A stretch of DNA of 64,000 nt from Selaginella moellendorffii (taxonomy: Eukaryota; Streptophyta; Lycopodiopsida; Selaginellales; Selaginellaceae). The stretch spans positions 1,099,013 to 1,163,012 of the forward strand of contig NW_003314294.1 in NCBI RefSeq assembly GCF_000143415.4, written 5' to 3'. Position numbers and translations under genes: made by a program. Below, one piece after another: positions 22,573 through 35,552 of this stretch (positions are counted from its first letter, which is position 1; the number at the start of each line of letters is the position of its first letter). The notes under the pieces are model-generated. The model did not search any database. It was given only the letters and a program-made list of their open reading frames with translations, and was not told the DNA's origin.

Positions 22573-25111
22573 TGTTCCTTAGTCCGACTTTTATTGGTGC
22601 TCAAGTATATCACCACTAGTGTTGGCATCGGAAGGTCCGAGGAGTGGGCCTATCCTTGAGGAGTAGCAAGTCGGGAAGACATGGCTCTCCATTACAGTTC
22701 ATGTGTGAACTTATAGACGACGTGGTGGATAGAAAAGGGCCAATGATGGAACGACTTTGGGATCTTGGGAACAGTATATGGTTTTCCTCAAAGAGTTGAG
22801 GATGTGATCCAGATGAGCGTTTGACTTAGCAAACTGGCTAATGTAGTTGTGGTAAACAACTACAGTTGGGATCACGGGAAAGATAAAGACTCCAAAGCAA
22901 TAAAGGAGTCACAAGATTTTCCTCATATAGTTGAGGTTGGTGCTCATGAATGTGAGACCAGAAGTAATGACCGTGGGAGGTCAAATACGGAAGAGGACTC
23001 AAGTCCTTGAAAAGGTAGCCGGGGCTACCTCTAATAAATGCTGGAACAACCCAAGGAGTTGGGGGTGTATTAAGTGGATGAGTTTGTGTTCTCATCACAT
23101 GGACAAGTAGTCCTAAGGGGCAAAGGTTGCCCCCAGAGAACAAAATCAAGTGTCGGAGTAACACTTGTGAAAATAGTCCTTTTGAGTAGGACAGGAATGC
23201 AAGAAGTGTATTCCAGTGAGCTAGTGCCTCACAAGTAGAACCTTACAGGTCTGTGGATTAACCAAGTCCAAAACTGCTGGATGACTCAAGTAGAGTCAAC
23301 GGATGGTCCTAAAAGGACTGATGGAAACATTTGGACTGAGGTGTGTTGTACCCCACAAAGGATGGGGGGGGATCATAGGATCCAAGGATGAGAACAGAGG
23401 GTATCTCATCAATGGCAAAATGTGCCATGCTAAAGTTATGGGAAAGGTGTTCTCAGAAGAAAACAACTTTGACATAAAGTTGTGTGTGACCTCTATGGTG
23501 CAGTGTTAACGGATGGTTGGCATGAGAAAGAGCGGTGTTGGTCTTGGCAAAGACTTAGACACGAAGGGGAAATGTCATAGAGGTAGGCTCGTGGAGCCGA
23601 TGGTGTGGAGACACCAAATGTGCCAAGGTGTGATACCTTGAGGCTATGTTGGTGGGTTCATGAGAACCCCTTGCCAAAGGAATCCCAATGGAAATGGGAA
23701 TAGCATAGCCTAAGCTGCAGAGCATGCAATTGGAGTGTGGTGACCCAGATAATGATGGAGGTGTGAAAGCACCAAGCAATGAGTTGTAGGACTTGACAAC
23801 TATGAGGCAACTAAGCAAGAGGTGCAAAATAACTGGTTAAACGGGTAGAAGGTAGCTACCCAAGACTTCTTAATAGCATAGGGAAGTTGAATATACCCTT
23901 ACGGGGGATAAGTTGGTTGTGTTGCGATATAGTAAGTCAATGTCATAAAAGGAAATACTCATTGTCAAGAAAGCCATCATTGGGACACCCGAACACTCTA
24001 GAACACCAGAAGGTGGTGTTTGATGTCGCGAGGGCAATGGATAAAGCCCAAGGGACTAAGTCCCTAGCGAATGATGGATAGAAGGTGCTATCCAAATGTC
24101 CAAGGTTGCGGAGACAGGAGAGGACTGTCTACCCGAGTTGGACAAAGCCAAAAATGGAATTTTGGCAAGGCTAGTGATGGGCATGTAAAGGCCCATAAGC
24201 AACAATGTAATCCCAGTGTGTGGGATTATAAGGTGAGCATACCCGGATTGAGGAACCACTCCCTAGGCTATTGGGTAGGTTCATCCCTAAGAATACTTAC
24301 TAAAGCATGATAGAAAGTGCAAAGCTATCCTTCTGGTCTGGAGGAGAATGACTAAAGGAAAGGTGTGAAGCCCAAAAGCAAGAAGTAAGGGGATAGAACC
24401 GAACCGTAGGAATCAAAGGGCATAACCAAGGTTGGTTATGCCAGCTGGGAGTGGAGAATCAAGTGGGGGCTCAAGGGTGTTGCCACTAGCAACCGTGATG
24501 CCATGGAAAGTCTAAAATATGGAATTGTCCATGTTAGACTATGTGGCATTTGGAAGGCTTGCAAAAAGGGAGGCCTTAGCAAGCTGAGGGACAGAGTTCC
24601 TTCAAGGTTCCCAAAGACGATTCTATGCAGCTTAGTACCTAGAAAGGCCAAGTGTAAATGGTTCATAGAACGCGCGAAATCAGAGTGGCGCAGCAGAAGT
24701 GTGGTCTTGAAGCTTGCCATGAGGCAAGGCTGTCAAGGTTAGGGAAGTAGTTCCCGAGTGTTCAAAGAGAGGGCTTTGAACAAAAGTTGATGGTTAGGGA
24801 CTTCCACGCTTATGCATGAACCATGTTACGGTGGCCGAATGACTTGCTAAGTGAGATTGGCAAGTTGGGAGGAACAAATACCCTAGTTGAAGGTGCTAAC
24901 TTCAAAAAGGGTGGCCCATGGGGCCAAGCATGGAGGAGCCCATGCATGATCACAGATATGTCGAGTGAGAGGACTTGGCAGTGTGGGGGAACTAGGTTCC
25001 TAAGCTGTGATCTGTAGCGCGCTTTAAAAAAAAATAAGTTGGTGCACCGGCGTGGGGAGTCACGCCAGGCATCTTGTGTGATGCCGTCCGTAGATGCATA
25101 TACGGAGGTTG

Positions 25112-25150
25112 GGTTCGAGTCCCGACCCTCTAGTGCTTGGGTTCGAGTCC
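25112..25150 (+). promoter_or_regulatory. Two tandem tRNA B-box/T-arm motifs (inner element)
   Basis: GGTTCGAGTCC at 25112-25122 and 25140-25150, exact repeats of the pairs in the other two family A elements. Confidence 0.65.
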
Positions 25151-26660
25151 CAAATCACTAGGGCGTGGTGATGGTTTGGAATATGAGGACACTTATATTT
25201 CGGTGGTCATGGACTCTCAGTGGGGAGACTGGTTTGGGCACACCGCCAAGCGAGGGATGCCTCGGAGTCGTGATGCACGGTTAGATTCCTTAATGTGAAA
25301 GCTCAGCATATCTAACTTGAACACTTTGGTGCAAGTGGCACCAAGGTCGTGGTGAGTGAGATGGGGACACCTAATCTCAGTTGCTATGAACCCTTGGCCG
25401 TAAGGGCTAGCTTGGGTGCACCGCCAAGTGTGGGGGATGCCCCCGGGGTTATAGTCAACAACTTGGAGGTCTAGAAGACCAAGTACCTCTTGGCAACTCT
25501 GTTAAGGTGCCAACGTGAGATCACCAGGTGATCTTATGGCCAGATAAGGACAAGGTCCTTGGTTGGCTAAGGAATGAAGTTCCTGGTTCAAAATGTTGAA
25601 ATTGAACTGTTTAAGGTGGTGTGGCTTGGTCGTGATGACCAAGTGGGAAAAGCACCTAAGGGAAGTAAACTATGTCCGTGCGATGGCATAGTGAGTCCGA
25701 GGAAAGTAGTCTGTAGAGAGACCCATGAGAGGGTCACAAAATTGGGCTGAGGATAGAGCCCACAGCAGAAGATGCTAAAAGAGACTTACTAGGGGTGAAC
25801 ACCCTAGTCTTGGCAAAGCAGAGCCTTTGCTATGGAATCAAAAGAATACCTCAAGAAGGGAGGTAGAGATTCGATGTTGCTTGGTGCAACAATCAACGGA
25901 TAGGAGCAAAAGATGAGTGGCCAGGATAGGGCCGTGGAATCCCTTGGAAGGAATCCAAGTGAAAAAGTTAGGCAAGGAACACTAATGTGTTGGACGCTAA
26001 CAAGTTGCGGGAAAGGAAGTGTGTTTCCAAGGAGGGATTCCAAAATGCTCCGATTTGGCGAAAGTGGAAGCTCCAAGGGAGGGAGCGGTAAGGTAGCCAA
26101 ATGATAGGGCCATGAACAGCCCTAGCACAAAGTATGATACCTGGAACTTTGGCACGAAATAGAAGAGAGGATGATGGTGCCCTCGAGTAGAGAACTTCCT
26201 AGGATGGGAAGTGGAGTTGCACAAAAGGTGCAAGGCAAGGTGTCCGAGACACCTAGGAAATTGACTCCAAGAAGTCAAAATTCAAAATTCCAAAGTGCAA
26301 AGGTTATATCGATGGAAATTGAAACTACTCGAGAAGGAGTAGTGGGATTGACTTAGAGAAGGGTCTCTAAGAGGTTTAGCGAAAACTAAACCAATAAAAG
26401 GAGAGAACCACTATATGTGGTCCAATCAGTCTCTAAGTTGGAGAGACTACCCTCCTTAGAGGATATGCAAAAGGCATGGTGAGCCTTCAATGTCCAACCA
26501 TTGACGAATGTGGAGAAGGCATGGTGAGCCTTCAATGTCACACCATTGACAAATATTGGCTACGCGCCAAGGATGGAAATGGTAACACATGCGGGTGTTA
26601 CTTTATAAAATGGTTCACCGTTCGATGAAGACATCGAACTTCGTCTATGGGTGGTGGAGT

Positions 26661-28340
26661 TGTGAGACACAAAATCCCTAGGCCCCAAAGTGGAGCCGGA
26701 AGAGTGCCACATGGTAGTGGCCGAAGCGAGAGCCAAACGAGCGTAACACGTTTGGACCAAAAGCTCCGACTTGAAAAGTCAAGAGCGGGAGTGGAACTCC
26801 CAACGAAGTGCTCGAGGAACGAGCACGAAGCGAGCAAAAGGCGAGGCTCCAAAAAGGGACCCAAAAGGACAAACACATGACACGTGGGAGTGTCCGAGAT
26901 GGACTCGAGTTGGAGTCCGAAGTGGAGTCCGAGATGGACCCGAGTTGGAGTCCGAAGTGGAGTCCGAGATGGACCCGAGTTGGAGTCCAAAGTGGAGTCC
27001 GAGATCGACCTGAGTTGGAGTCCGAAGTGGAGTCCGAGGTGGACCCGAGATGGACCCGAGTTGGAGTCCGAAGTGGAGTCCGAGATGGACCCGAGATGGA
27101 GTCCGAGATGGAGTCCGAGATGGACCCGAGATGGACCCGAGATGGAGTCCGAGATGGAGTCCGAGATGGAGTCCGAAGTCGAGACCGAGACCGGGACCGA
27201 GACCGAGACCGAGACCGAGATCGGGACCGAGACCGAGACCGAGGCTGAGGCCGAGGCCGAGACCGAGCCCGAGCCCGAGTCCGAGTCCGAATCCGAGTCC
27301 GAGTCCGAGTCCGAGTCCGAGTCCGAGTCCGAGTCCGGAGCCTGAGAGGGTGAAAGCCCAAAGCGTTCGTCTCCCAGACCCTGGGGGGTTTGGTGAGCTC
27401 CAAAAGTATAGTAGGGGGAGGACTGCAGTGGAGCCAGTTTGGCCAGGAAAGGCCAGTTTGGCCCAGGAAGGCCGGACCCAGTGTTGGGTGATGAGCTGCC
27501 CACTGGGAAGTCCAAGACTAGAGTGAACACAGACCGACAAGCGGGGTAGCTTGGTGAAGTGTTCAAGAGCCGGCTCTAGTTCCCCCGGGAGATCGACTGG
27601 CCGATGCTCCCAATCCAAGTGTGGGTGGCACTACCTACTTGGATACCTGGTGTGGCTCAATGGAACCCGCTCTAAGCCCATGGCTAGAGCACCCAAGGGC
27701 AGAAGGCGAGGAGAGTACCCAGGTGGCTCGCGTAAGGCCACGGTGTTCCAAGATGTTGTCCCAAAGGCCCAGACTGTGGAAAGGAAGAGGAGCAGTCCTC
27801 TGGGGTAGTGACCAAGGACACAGTCGTGTGGTGAGGAAGTCCCAGAGGACCGTGGGACTTAGTGGTCGGGCCTGTGGGTCTCGATCCAGTGGCAGTGTTG
27901 GCAAACACGGCCAGGGGCAGAAAGGGACTTAGTGGGGACTGACAGAGGGATATTGGGGAAGGCTATTCCCCTTGTCGGTGGGCATCCTAAGGATGCTAAG
28001 GAGTGGATCTGAGATGACCACTCACAGATAGTTTGCCTAGTCTTGGAGAGCCAAGACGGTGATGCAAGTGGTATTGGACTACCAGTGTGGCAAAGGTGAT
28101 TGGGCATGGCCTTAGCATAACGGGCTGCTATGTCGGTGGTACCTTTGAGTGTCGGTCATGGGATCGGACACGTGGAGCACTTGGACCAAGTGCAAATGTT
28201 GAGTGGCATGGATGCCATTCTCGGGGCTAGCAAGTCCCAAGTCCTGGATTGGACTTATGGAGGTTGTGAATGAGACTCCTCCAAGTGGTCAGAGGTGTGG
28301 TTAAGTGACTAAAGTAGAATAGAAAATTTAGTCGCTTACA
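26661..28340 (+). repeat. Inner element 3' LTR
   Basis: 1,680 bp, minisatellite about 26895-27340, longer than in its partner. A CACGTG G-box lies at 26881-26886, just before the array. Confidence 0.9.
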
Positions 28341-28345
28341 AGTAC

Positions 28346-29663
28346 GTCCAACTTCCCTATGCCATTAAAAAGGCTTGGGTAGCTACCTTCTACCCGTTTA
28401 ACCAATTATTTTGCACCTCTTGCTTAGTTGCCTCATAGTTGTCAAGTCCTACAACTCATTGTTGGTGCTTCCACACCTCCATCATTATCTGGGTCACCAC
28501 ACTCCAACTGCATGCTCTGCCGCTTAGGCTATGCCATTCCCATTTCCATTGGGATTCCTTTGGCAACATGGCCCCAAGGTATCACACCTTGGCACATTTG
28601 GTGTCTCCACACCATCGGCTTCACGAGCCTACCTCTATAACACTTCTTCTTTGTGTCTAAGTCTTTGCCAAGACCAATACCACTCTTTCTAATACCAACC
28701 ATCTATTAGCATTGCACCATAGATGTCACACACAACTTTGTGTCAAAGTTGTTTTCTTTTTGGGAACACCTTTCCCACGATTTTAGCATGGCACATTTTG
28801 CCATCAATGAGATACCCTCTATTCTCATCCTTGGATCCTAGGATCCCCCCCCCCCCCCCATCCTTCGTGGGGTACCACACATCTCAGTCCAAATGCTTCT
28901 ATCAGTCCTTTTAGGACCATTCCTTGACTCTACTTGAGTCATCTAGCAGTTTTGGACTTGGTTAATCCACAGACCTGTAAGGTCCCACTTGTGAGGCACT
29001 AGCTCACTAGAATACACTTCTTACATTCCTGTCCTACTCAGAAAGACTATTTTCACAAGTGTTACTTTGACACTTATTTTTGTTCTCTGGGGCAACCTCT
29101 GCCCCTTAGGACTACTTGTCCATGTGATGAGAATACCAACTCATCTCTAAGTACACCCCCCAACTCCTTGGGTTGTTCCAGCATTTATTAAAGGTAGCCT
29201 CCGCTACCATTTCAAGGACTTAAATCCTCTTCCGTATTTGACCTCCCACGGTCATTACTTTTGGTCTCACATTCATGAGCACCAACCTCAACTATATGAA
29301 GATAATCTTGTGACTCCCTTATTGCTTTGGAGTCTTTATCTTTCCTGTGATCCCAACTTTAGTTGTTTACCACAACTACATTGGCCATTTACTGAGTCAA
29401 ACGCTCATCTGGATCACATCCTCAACTCTCTGAGGAAAACCATATACTGTTCCCAAGATCCCAAAGTCGTTCCCTTACCGGCCCCTTTTCTATCCACCAC
29501 ATCACGCCCAAGTCACGTATGAACTTGAGTGGAGAGCCATGTCCTCTCGGCATACTATTCCTCAAGGATAAGCCCACTCCTAGGACCTTCCAATGCCAAT
29601 ATCAATGGTGATATACTTGAGCACCAATAAAAGTCGGACTAAGGAATAGCTCCGATACCAAAT
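28346..29663 (-). other. Outer element interior, right part
   Basis: Non-coding. Reverse-complement homologue of 22558-23890. It ends at the primer site 29649-29660. A C-run at about 28846-28859 marks a slippage-prone spot that is a G-run in the other copies (23366, 57041). Confidence 0.8.
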
Positions 29664-31420
29664 TGTAAGGGATTAAATTTTCCATTCTACTTTAGTCACT
29701 TAACCACACCTCCGACCACTTGGAGGAGTCTCAATCACAACCTCCATAAGTCCATTTCAGGACTTGGGACTTGCTAGCCCTGAGAATGGCATCCATGCCA
29801 CTCAACATTTGCACTGAGTCCAAGTGCTCCACGTGTCCGATCCCATGACTGACACACAAAAGTACCACCGACATGGCAGCCTGTTACGCTAAGGCCATGC
29901 CCAATCACCTTTGCCACACTAGTAGTCCAATACCACTTGTATCACAGTCTTAGCTCTCCAAGACTAGGCAAACCATCCATGAGTGGTCATCTCAGATCCA
30001 CTCCTTAGCATCCTTAGGATGCCCACCGACAAGGGGAATAGCCTTCCCCAATATCCCTCTGTCAGTCCCCACTAAGTCCCTTTCTGCTCCTAGCCGTGTT
30101 TGCCAACACTGCCACTGGATCAAGACTCACAGGCCCGACCACTAAGTCCCACAGTCCTCTGGGACTTCCTCACCATATGATTGTGTCCTTGGTCACTACC
30201 CCAGAGGACTGCTCCTCTTCCTTTCCACAGTCTGGGCCTTTGGGACAACATTTCAGAACACCGTGGCCTTACACGAGCCACCTAGGTACTCTTCCCACCT
30301 TCCGCCCTTGGGTGCTCTAGCCATGGGCTTAGAGCGAGGTTCCGTTGAGCCACGCCTGGTATCCAAGTAGGTAGTGCCACCCACACTTGGACTGGGAGCA
30401 TCGGCCAGTCGATCTCCCGGGGGAACTAGAGCCGACTCTTGAACACTTCACCAAGCTACCCCGCTTGTCGGTCCGTGTTCACTCTAGTCTTGGACTTCCC
30501 AGTGGTTAGCTCATCACCCAACACTGGGTCTGGCCTTCCTGGGCCAAACTGGCCTTTCCTGGCCAAACTGGCCTTTCCTGGCCAAACTGGCTCCACTAGG
30601 CTCCAACCCCCACACTCTCCCTATTATACTTTTGGAACCCCCCCCCCCCCCAACCCCAGTTGGGGGAAAAACCCTTTTGGTTTTCCCCCACTGCCCAAAT
30701 TAAAATTTGGAATCCGAATCAAAATCCGGTTCGGGCCCCGAATTTGAATCCGAATCCGTTTTAATCCCCGAATTTGAATTGGAATCCGGTTCGGTCTCAG
30801 TCTCGGTCTCGGTCCCGGTCTCGGTTCCATCTCAGACTCCATCTCGGACTCCACCTCGGGTCCATCTCGGACTCCACCTTGGGTCCATCTCGGACTCCAT
30901 CTCGGACTCCACCTCGGGTCCATCTCGGACTCCATCTCAGGTCCATCTCGGACTCCATCTCGGGTCCATCTCAGACTCCATCTCGGGTCCATCTCGGACT
31001 CCATCTCGGGTCCATATCGGACTCCATATCGGACTCCATCTCGGACTCCACTTCGGGTCCATCTCGGACTCCATATCGGACTCCATCTCGGACTCCATAT
31101 CGGACTCCATTTCAGGTCCATCTCGGACTCCATATCGGACTCCACTTCGGGTCCATCTCGGACTCTATATCGGACTCCATCTCGGACTCTTCCACGTGTC
31201 ATGTGTTGGTCCTTTTGGGGTCCCTTTTTGGAGCTTTGCTTATTGCTCGCTTCATGCTTGCTCCTTGAGCACTTTGTTGGGAGTTCCACTCCCGCTCTCG
31301 ACCTTCCAAGTTAGAGCTTTTAGTCCAAATGTGTTACACTCGTTTGGCTTTTGCTTCGGCCACTACCACGTGGCACCCTTTCCGGCTCCACTTTGGGGCC
31401 TAGGGATTTTGTGTCTCACA
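29664..31420 (-). repeat. Outer family A element, right (5') LTR
   Basis: 1,757 bp. Array about 30790-31195. The segment 30637-30790 is smeared (C-run, then AATTTGAATCCG words where other copies read GGACTCGGACTC) and is probably poor base calling, not divergence. Confidence 0.85.
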
Positions 31421-31425
31421 TGCTC

Positions 31426-33508
31426 ATCCTCACTCCACAATCTATATCATTCATTTTCACTCCACTACTATATCCATTTGTCCTCACATCATCATCAAGG
31501 CCAAACTCCCGTTTATCTCTTCTACCCCCTCCTTCAAAGAAAAAAATGTTTGAATTGTTAGGATAAAGAGGAGAAAGCGAAAAAATTTGAGGAAGAAATA
31601 ATATGGAAGAAAAAAAAGTGGATAAAGAAGCATTGAAAGAGGAATTTTTAGTAGCTATCAATATTAAAATATTTCAGCTATCACAATATAAGCAAAAGAT
31701 TCACACTATTCAACTTCTTTAACACATAATTCAATATTTGAGATAAGAATATCAATAGAAACGTTCACACTCTCAAGATAACATATAAACTTCTTAGTAG
31801 TAATGGTAAAATAAAAGCTTTTAATAGCACTCACAAGTGGGGATACATACTCAACCTGAAACTCTAGTCAAAATTACTCAACTTTTGGAATAAAGGAATA
31901 CTCAACACTAAAACTAATCAAAGACTTTACTAACGAAACAAAAGTGAGATTTTCAACTTCTTGCATATGCTAAATATCTATATTAGTATGAGGAGGACAA
32001 AAAATACTCAACTCAACACTAGATTGAAAATAAAAATTATAAAAGTCATAAATAATCGATGTGCTATGAAAAGAAAATATTGCAAATGAGGAAAAAACAC
32101 TAGGAACATGAGAAGGTGGCTTAAGCTAAAAAAGAAAAGAAAATTGGAAAAGAGCAAAAAGTAAAGAGAAAATATCAAATAACAAATTGAAGGATTAACA
32201 CTTACCCCATGATAAAAATATCTTAAGTTCATTAAAACAATTTAGAATCCACTCAAAGTCATATATATTGTCTTCCTATAAACTCAATCCTTGAACATTC
32301 TCCAAGAACAAAATCGCATCATCCATAACTCGCCAATCAATATAACAATCATGCTCTACATTAATAGGAGATGGCAAAACACTAAGAATAGGATAAGCCA
32401 TGTAATCATGTTTTATAGAAGTTGGAGATAGCAACACACTAAGGATGGGTGCAACAGCAATATGGTCACACCCCACAACACCTAAAGTTCGATCCAATAG
32501 AGTAGCATTAGTAACCTTAAATAACATACTCTTTGATTGATGATAGCATAGTATAATAGAAAAAGGAAATGCAATGAAGATTAAAAGATAGAGTAGATCT
32601 AAGCATAGCGATAATTAGAATTCTAGATCTTGTAAAAAGCTAATACAAATCTAGATTTAAAAGAGAATAAAGAAATAAAAGTAAAAAGCATAATTTTAAA
32701 CACACATTGCCAAAAAAGTTTTGCCTTTCAGAGATAAATTGCAATGCCCCTTATTTCCACTAATGTGGGAATAAATATATTAATTGGGGTTTAGACCCTT
32801 GCTTATATACAAAAATGGATGGACTAAATTCAATCCCAAATAGTACTATAATTAATATATTACTTAGTCAGAGTAATATATGTATATACATACATGTATT
32901 TACAAACCTTACAAATTTAATTTTGTTTTCCTTATATTTATTATTTTTTCTTTAATAAAATATGAAATTATTTTCTTACATGTCCAAGGTACCACACATG
33001 TTTCATTACCTTTATTTTACTCTTCCTCTTCTTTCCACAAGTCCCTTCAACTTCATCTTCCACCTCAATCTCAAAGGAAATTGTGCAATCACTACCTATG
33101 CCCATACTCTGATTATAGAAGAAAGGAACTTTAACTTCACCTTTGTCATCCTATCTTTAGAAAGCCATGATTTGCCTCATCAAAGTGAACATTCTTATCC
33201 ACCTTGAAATTTCTTTGATGTTCTTGCTCATCCATCATAGCTGCAAAAGTTGCCACAACTCAGACTGGATTGCCATGTCTTAGTCATCTTCTAAATTGCA
33301 TCTAGTGCACCAATTTCATCTTCTAGATCTTTGACAAAGTTAGCCTTACCTCAAGCTAAGGAGAATTCCGCCATTATCCTAATAGCATTGCAAAGAATTT
33401 TTTGACTCAACAAAATGTTGCTGGTCATAAATAGAAGTTCATTATAAGGGCGTGGAAGAACCAATTTTCTTTGCCTTACGCTTTAAACCTAAAATTTTAG
33501 AGAAAGGG
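31426..33508. other. AT-rich intergenic DNA
   Basis: No supported gene. Small frames (for example 32276-32527, minus, with an imperfect internal duplication of PILSVLLSP) match nothing I recognise. In-frame DNA running back from 33509 to a stop near 33427 may be more of the IQM-like gene. Confidence 0.5.
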
Positions 33509-34438
33509 ATGGATGTTCAATCAAGGTGGAAAAACGCCACAAGACTTGCTGCCAAGGTACAGTTATTTTGTGTGATCCAGCCTAAAGTTCTGTGGTTTTA
33601 GATTGGTAAAGGTTTGTCCAAATGTCCCGAAGCTATGATTCTTTCTGAGGATAACTGGCTTGAAGCTGTAAGATTCTGCTTTATTACTTAAGAAAGTTAT
33701 GCTTTTCTTTTTCTAAATAGATTGACAAGCAGCATCGCAGAGGACACGATTTATATCGAAAGTTCACTACATGGCGATGGAGCAAAACAAAGGAGCCCTT
33801 TTTCCACTGGTATACTCTCTAAACACACAGTTAATCCTGTCGTTCCTAAAGACTTTTCTTTAACTAGGCTTGATGAAGGTGAAGGAAAGCATTGCACGAT
33901 CTTCCTTACACATAAAGTTCATTATCTCAGTCCAGTAAGTGTCCTGTTATGTTCAATATTGAGCTCACTTGTAAACGCACAGAAGGAAAGGGAGAGATAT
34001 GAAGTGAGCGTCCAAGATGGTCACATGATCTTTAAAATCGATGGAAGGAAAGTTGATACACAATGGACTGAGTGGATGTTTGTGATGGACACTGACGACA
34101 GGATATATATTAGAGAGGTATCATACATATCTTTTGATGGGCAATTTTCTTATACCTTGATCAATTATCTAGAAAGAGCATGGAAAGTTTCACCATTCTA
34201 GTTTTGTAGCGGGAGGGGCCGTAAAAGCAGCTGGGACGTTACGCGTAAACCAAGGTAAATTGGAGGTAAGATGCTTATAAATTCATAGCACATCCACTGA
34301 TCGATCCAAATTTCCCAGTGTTTAGAAAATTTAAGTGGACACTATCGTCCAGAATCGGTTAACGCCTTCCACAAGGAACTAAAGAAAAGGGGTTGCATGT
34401 TAAGCAAATGTCGTGTAAGAAATGACTGTTATTATTGA
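33509..34438 (+). CDS. IQM-like calmodulin-binding family protein (short)
   Basis: Seven exons: 33509-33556, 33602-33667, 33721-33809, 33868-33934, 33983-34117, 34173-34265 and 34319-34438, with introns of 45-58 bp. Total 618 bp, 205 aa. Family landmarks in order are SRWKNATRLAAK, IGKGLSK, NWLEAIDKQHRRGHD, PFFHWLDEGEG, YLSPKERERYEVSVQDG, WMFVMDTDDRIYI, HHSSFVAGGAVKAAGTLRV and a C-terminal SGHYRPESVNAF. This order is that of plant IQM proteins, which bind calmodulin through an N-terminal IQ motif and act in calcium, stress and stomatal responses. No IQ motif is visible here. The usual length is 400-600 aa, so either upstream exons were missed or the gene is 5'-truncated. The start at 33509 is the first ATG in frame; open sequence encoding FKPKILEKG precedes it. 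Confidence 0.75.
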
Positions 34439-34449
34439 ATAATTATGAG

Positions 34450-34700
34450 ATTGATCTTTGCACGGATTCTCAAGAACGTCAAAAACTTGGACGAGCTGCG
34501 GCATGTTGAGAGCTCCTCCGACTTGAAATTTTGCCCTTCGAGACATGGTATCGTATGGCCTTCTCCATGTTTCTGTTTTTCGTGCAGGCACCAAGCATGA
34601 TATTCCAGGACAAATCGTTGATCGATGGCATGCCTTGCCTCGCTTGGGCTCCCGCACTTCCCATACATTTGCACCAGGAGATTTGCGAGGTTTCATGGAC
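34450..34700 (-). pseudogene. PPR repeat fragment, frameshifted
   Basis: One minus frame reads MYGKCGSPSEARHA from 34668. The adjoining frame reads LSWNIMLGACTKNRNMEKAI from about 34645. Together they are one and a half pentatricopeptide repeats of the PLS type (MYGKCGxxxEAR..., SWNxMLxAxxxNxxxxEA), broken by a frameshift. A relic only. PPR genes are abundant in land plants, especially lycophytes. Confidence 0.6.
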
Positions 34701-34927
34701 GGCTATGGCCGTGACCGGGCTATGCACAAAAGGGCGATGCTTGGCTTTGTTTCCTTCAAGTGATGCTCGCAGTGCCACCGTAAAAGAGCATTGTGTCTTG
34801 TGTATGGAAGTGGGGGGGACTACGCGCAAGGCCGTTTTCCTTCCCTTGTGCTGATTTTGCTGGCTCTTGCTCACTCAGATGATTAATGATCTCAGCAAGA
34901 AATCTCACAATAGCCTTCCGGGGGTAA

Positions 34928-35097
34928 ATTTCCTAGAGAACTATGTCCCCAGTAGTATCATCTACCCTCTTCGACTCCCCGACACGATGGAACACGATGG
35001 TCCGGGTATTGGCTTTGAGAGATGCCAAGCTCACGTTCATCAGAGAAGCTTGGTTCATCATAGATGATACTACTGTGGACGTAGTTCTCTAGGAAAT
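34928..35097. repeat. Inverted repeat, 37-bp arms, 96-nt loop
   Basis: Arm 34928-34964 pairs with 35061-35097 over 37 positions without a bulge: 35 Watson-Crick pairs, one G-U and one mismatch. It could be a MIRNA-like foldback or a small foldback element. Confidence 0.75.
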
Positions 35098-35552
35098 CCA
35101 AAGCTGCCAAACCTTGGAATGGAAAAGAGAAGGAATTCCTAAACACGGAACTCGACTGAAGACATAAATATGTGCCCCTCCTCATCGTCCAGACTACATG
35201 GCACTCTGGCCCAAAAGTACAGTGCTGTAAGTAGACCAACCATTGACGTCTTGGTTTTCATCCGGCTTTTGAAGGTTGGGAGCTTCAAGATGGTTGAATC
35301 CCATCCTCTGCGCATTGTTGAGGTTCGTGAATCGCGCTCTCTCCACGTCAGAGCCATGTGGCATCCTAGGTCACGCCCCATGGCAGTTTGTCATGTGTCT
35401 TTCCGCCCATTCGCTATGAAGTATATGGAGCTCTTCTTGGCTCGTGAGTCTGATCACTGTATCAGAGCGAATGGAAGTGTGATCTGAATGCTCTGATCAT
35501 TCATGGCTGGTCCCAAATGCTATCCAGTCTCGTAGCACTTCCATTTGCTCTA
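35098..35552. other. No supported gene
   Basis: A 105-codon plus frame (35170-35487) has no recognised domain. A 13-bp inverted pair (GCGAATGGAAGTG near 35466 and CACTTCCATTTGC near 35537) lies between the two larger foldbacks. Confidence 0.4.

Larger units (their letters stand above)
20930..28340 (+). mobile_element. Family A LARD, inner element
   Basis: Plus-strand element with LTRs 20930-22557 and 26661-28340, primer site TGGTATCGGAGC at 22561-22572 (one base from the iMet complement TGGTATCAGAGC) and interior 22558-26660 (4,103 bp). A purine-rich tract GGGTGGTGGAG lies just before the 3' LTR. Target duplications are GGTAC (20925-20929) and AGTAC (28341-28345), one mismatch. Removing the element and one duplication rejoins the interior of the outer element, matching 23878-23910 in reverse complement. 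The two LTRs are nearly identical outside their arrays, so the insertion is young. Confidence 0.92.
16651..31425 (-). mobile_element. Family A LARD, outer element, interrupted by a second copy
   Basis: Minus-strand element with LTRs 16656-18156 and 29664-31420 and an interior of 18157-20929 plus 28346-29663 (4,091 bp). The primer site (rev-comp of TGGTATCGGAGC) is at 29649-29660, three bases from the LTR, and the polypurine tract (rev-comp) follows 18156. Likely 5-bp target duplications are TGTTC (16651-16655) and TGCTC (31421-31425), one mismatch. The interior has no gag or pol; the conserved short frames in it look incidental. It must have been mobilised in trans, if at all. The inner element at 20930-28340 splits it. 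Confidence 0.88.
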
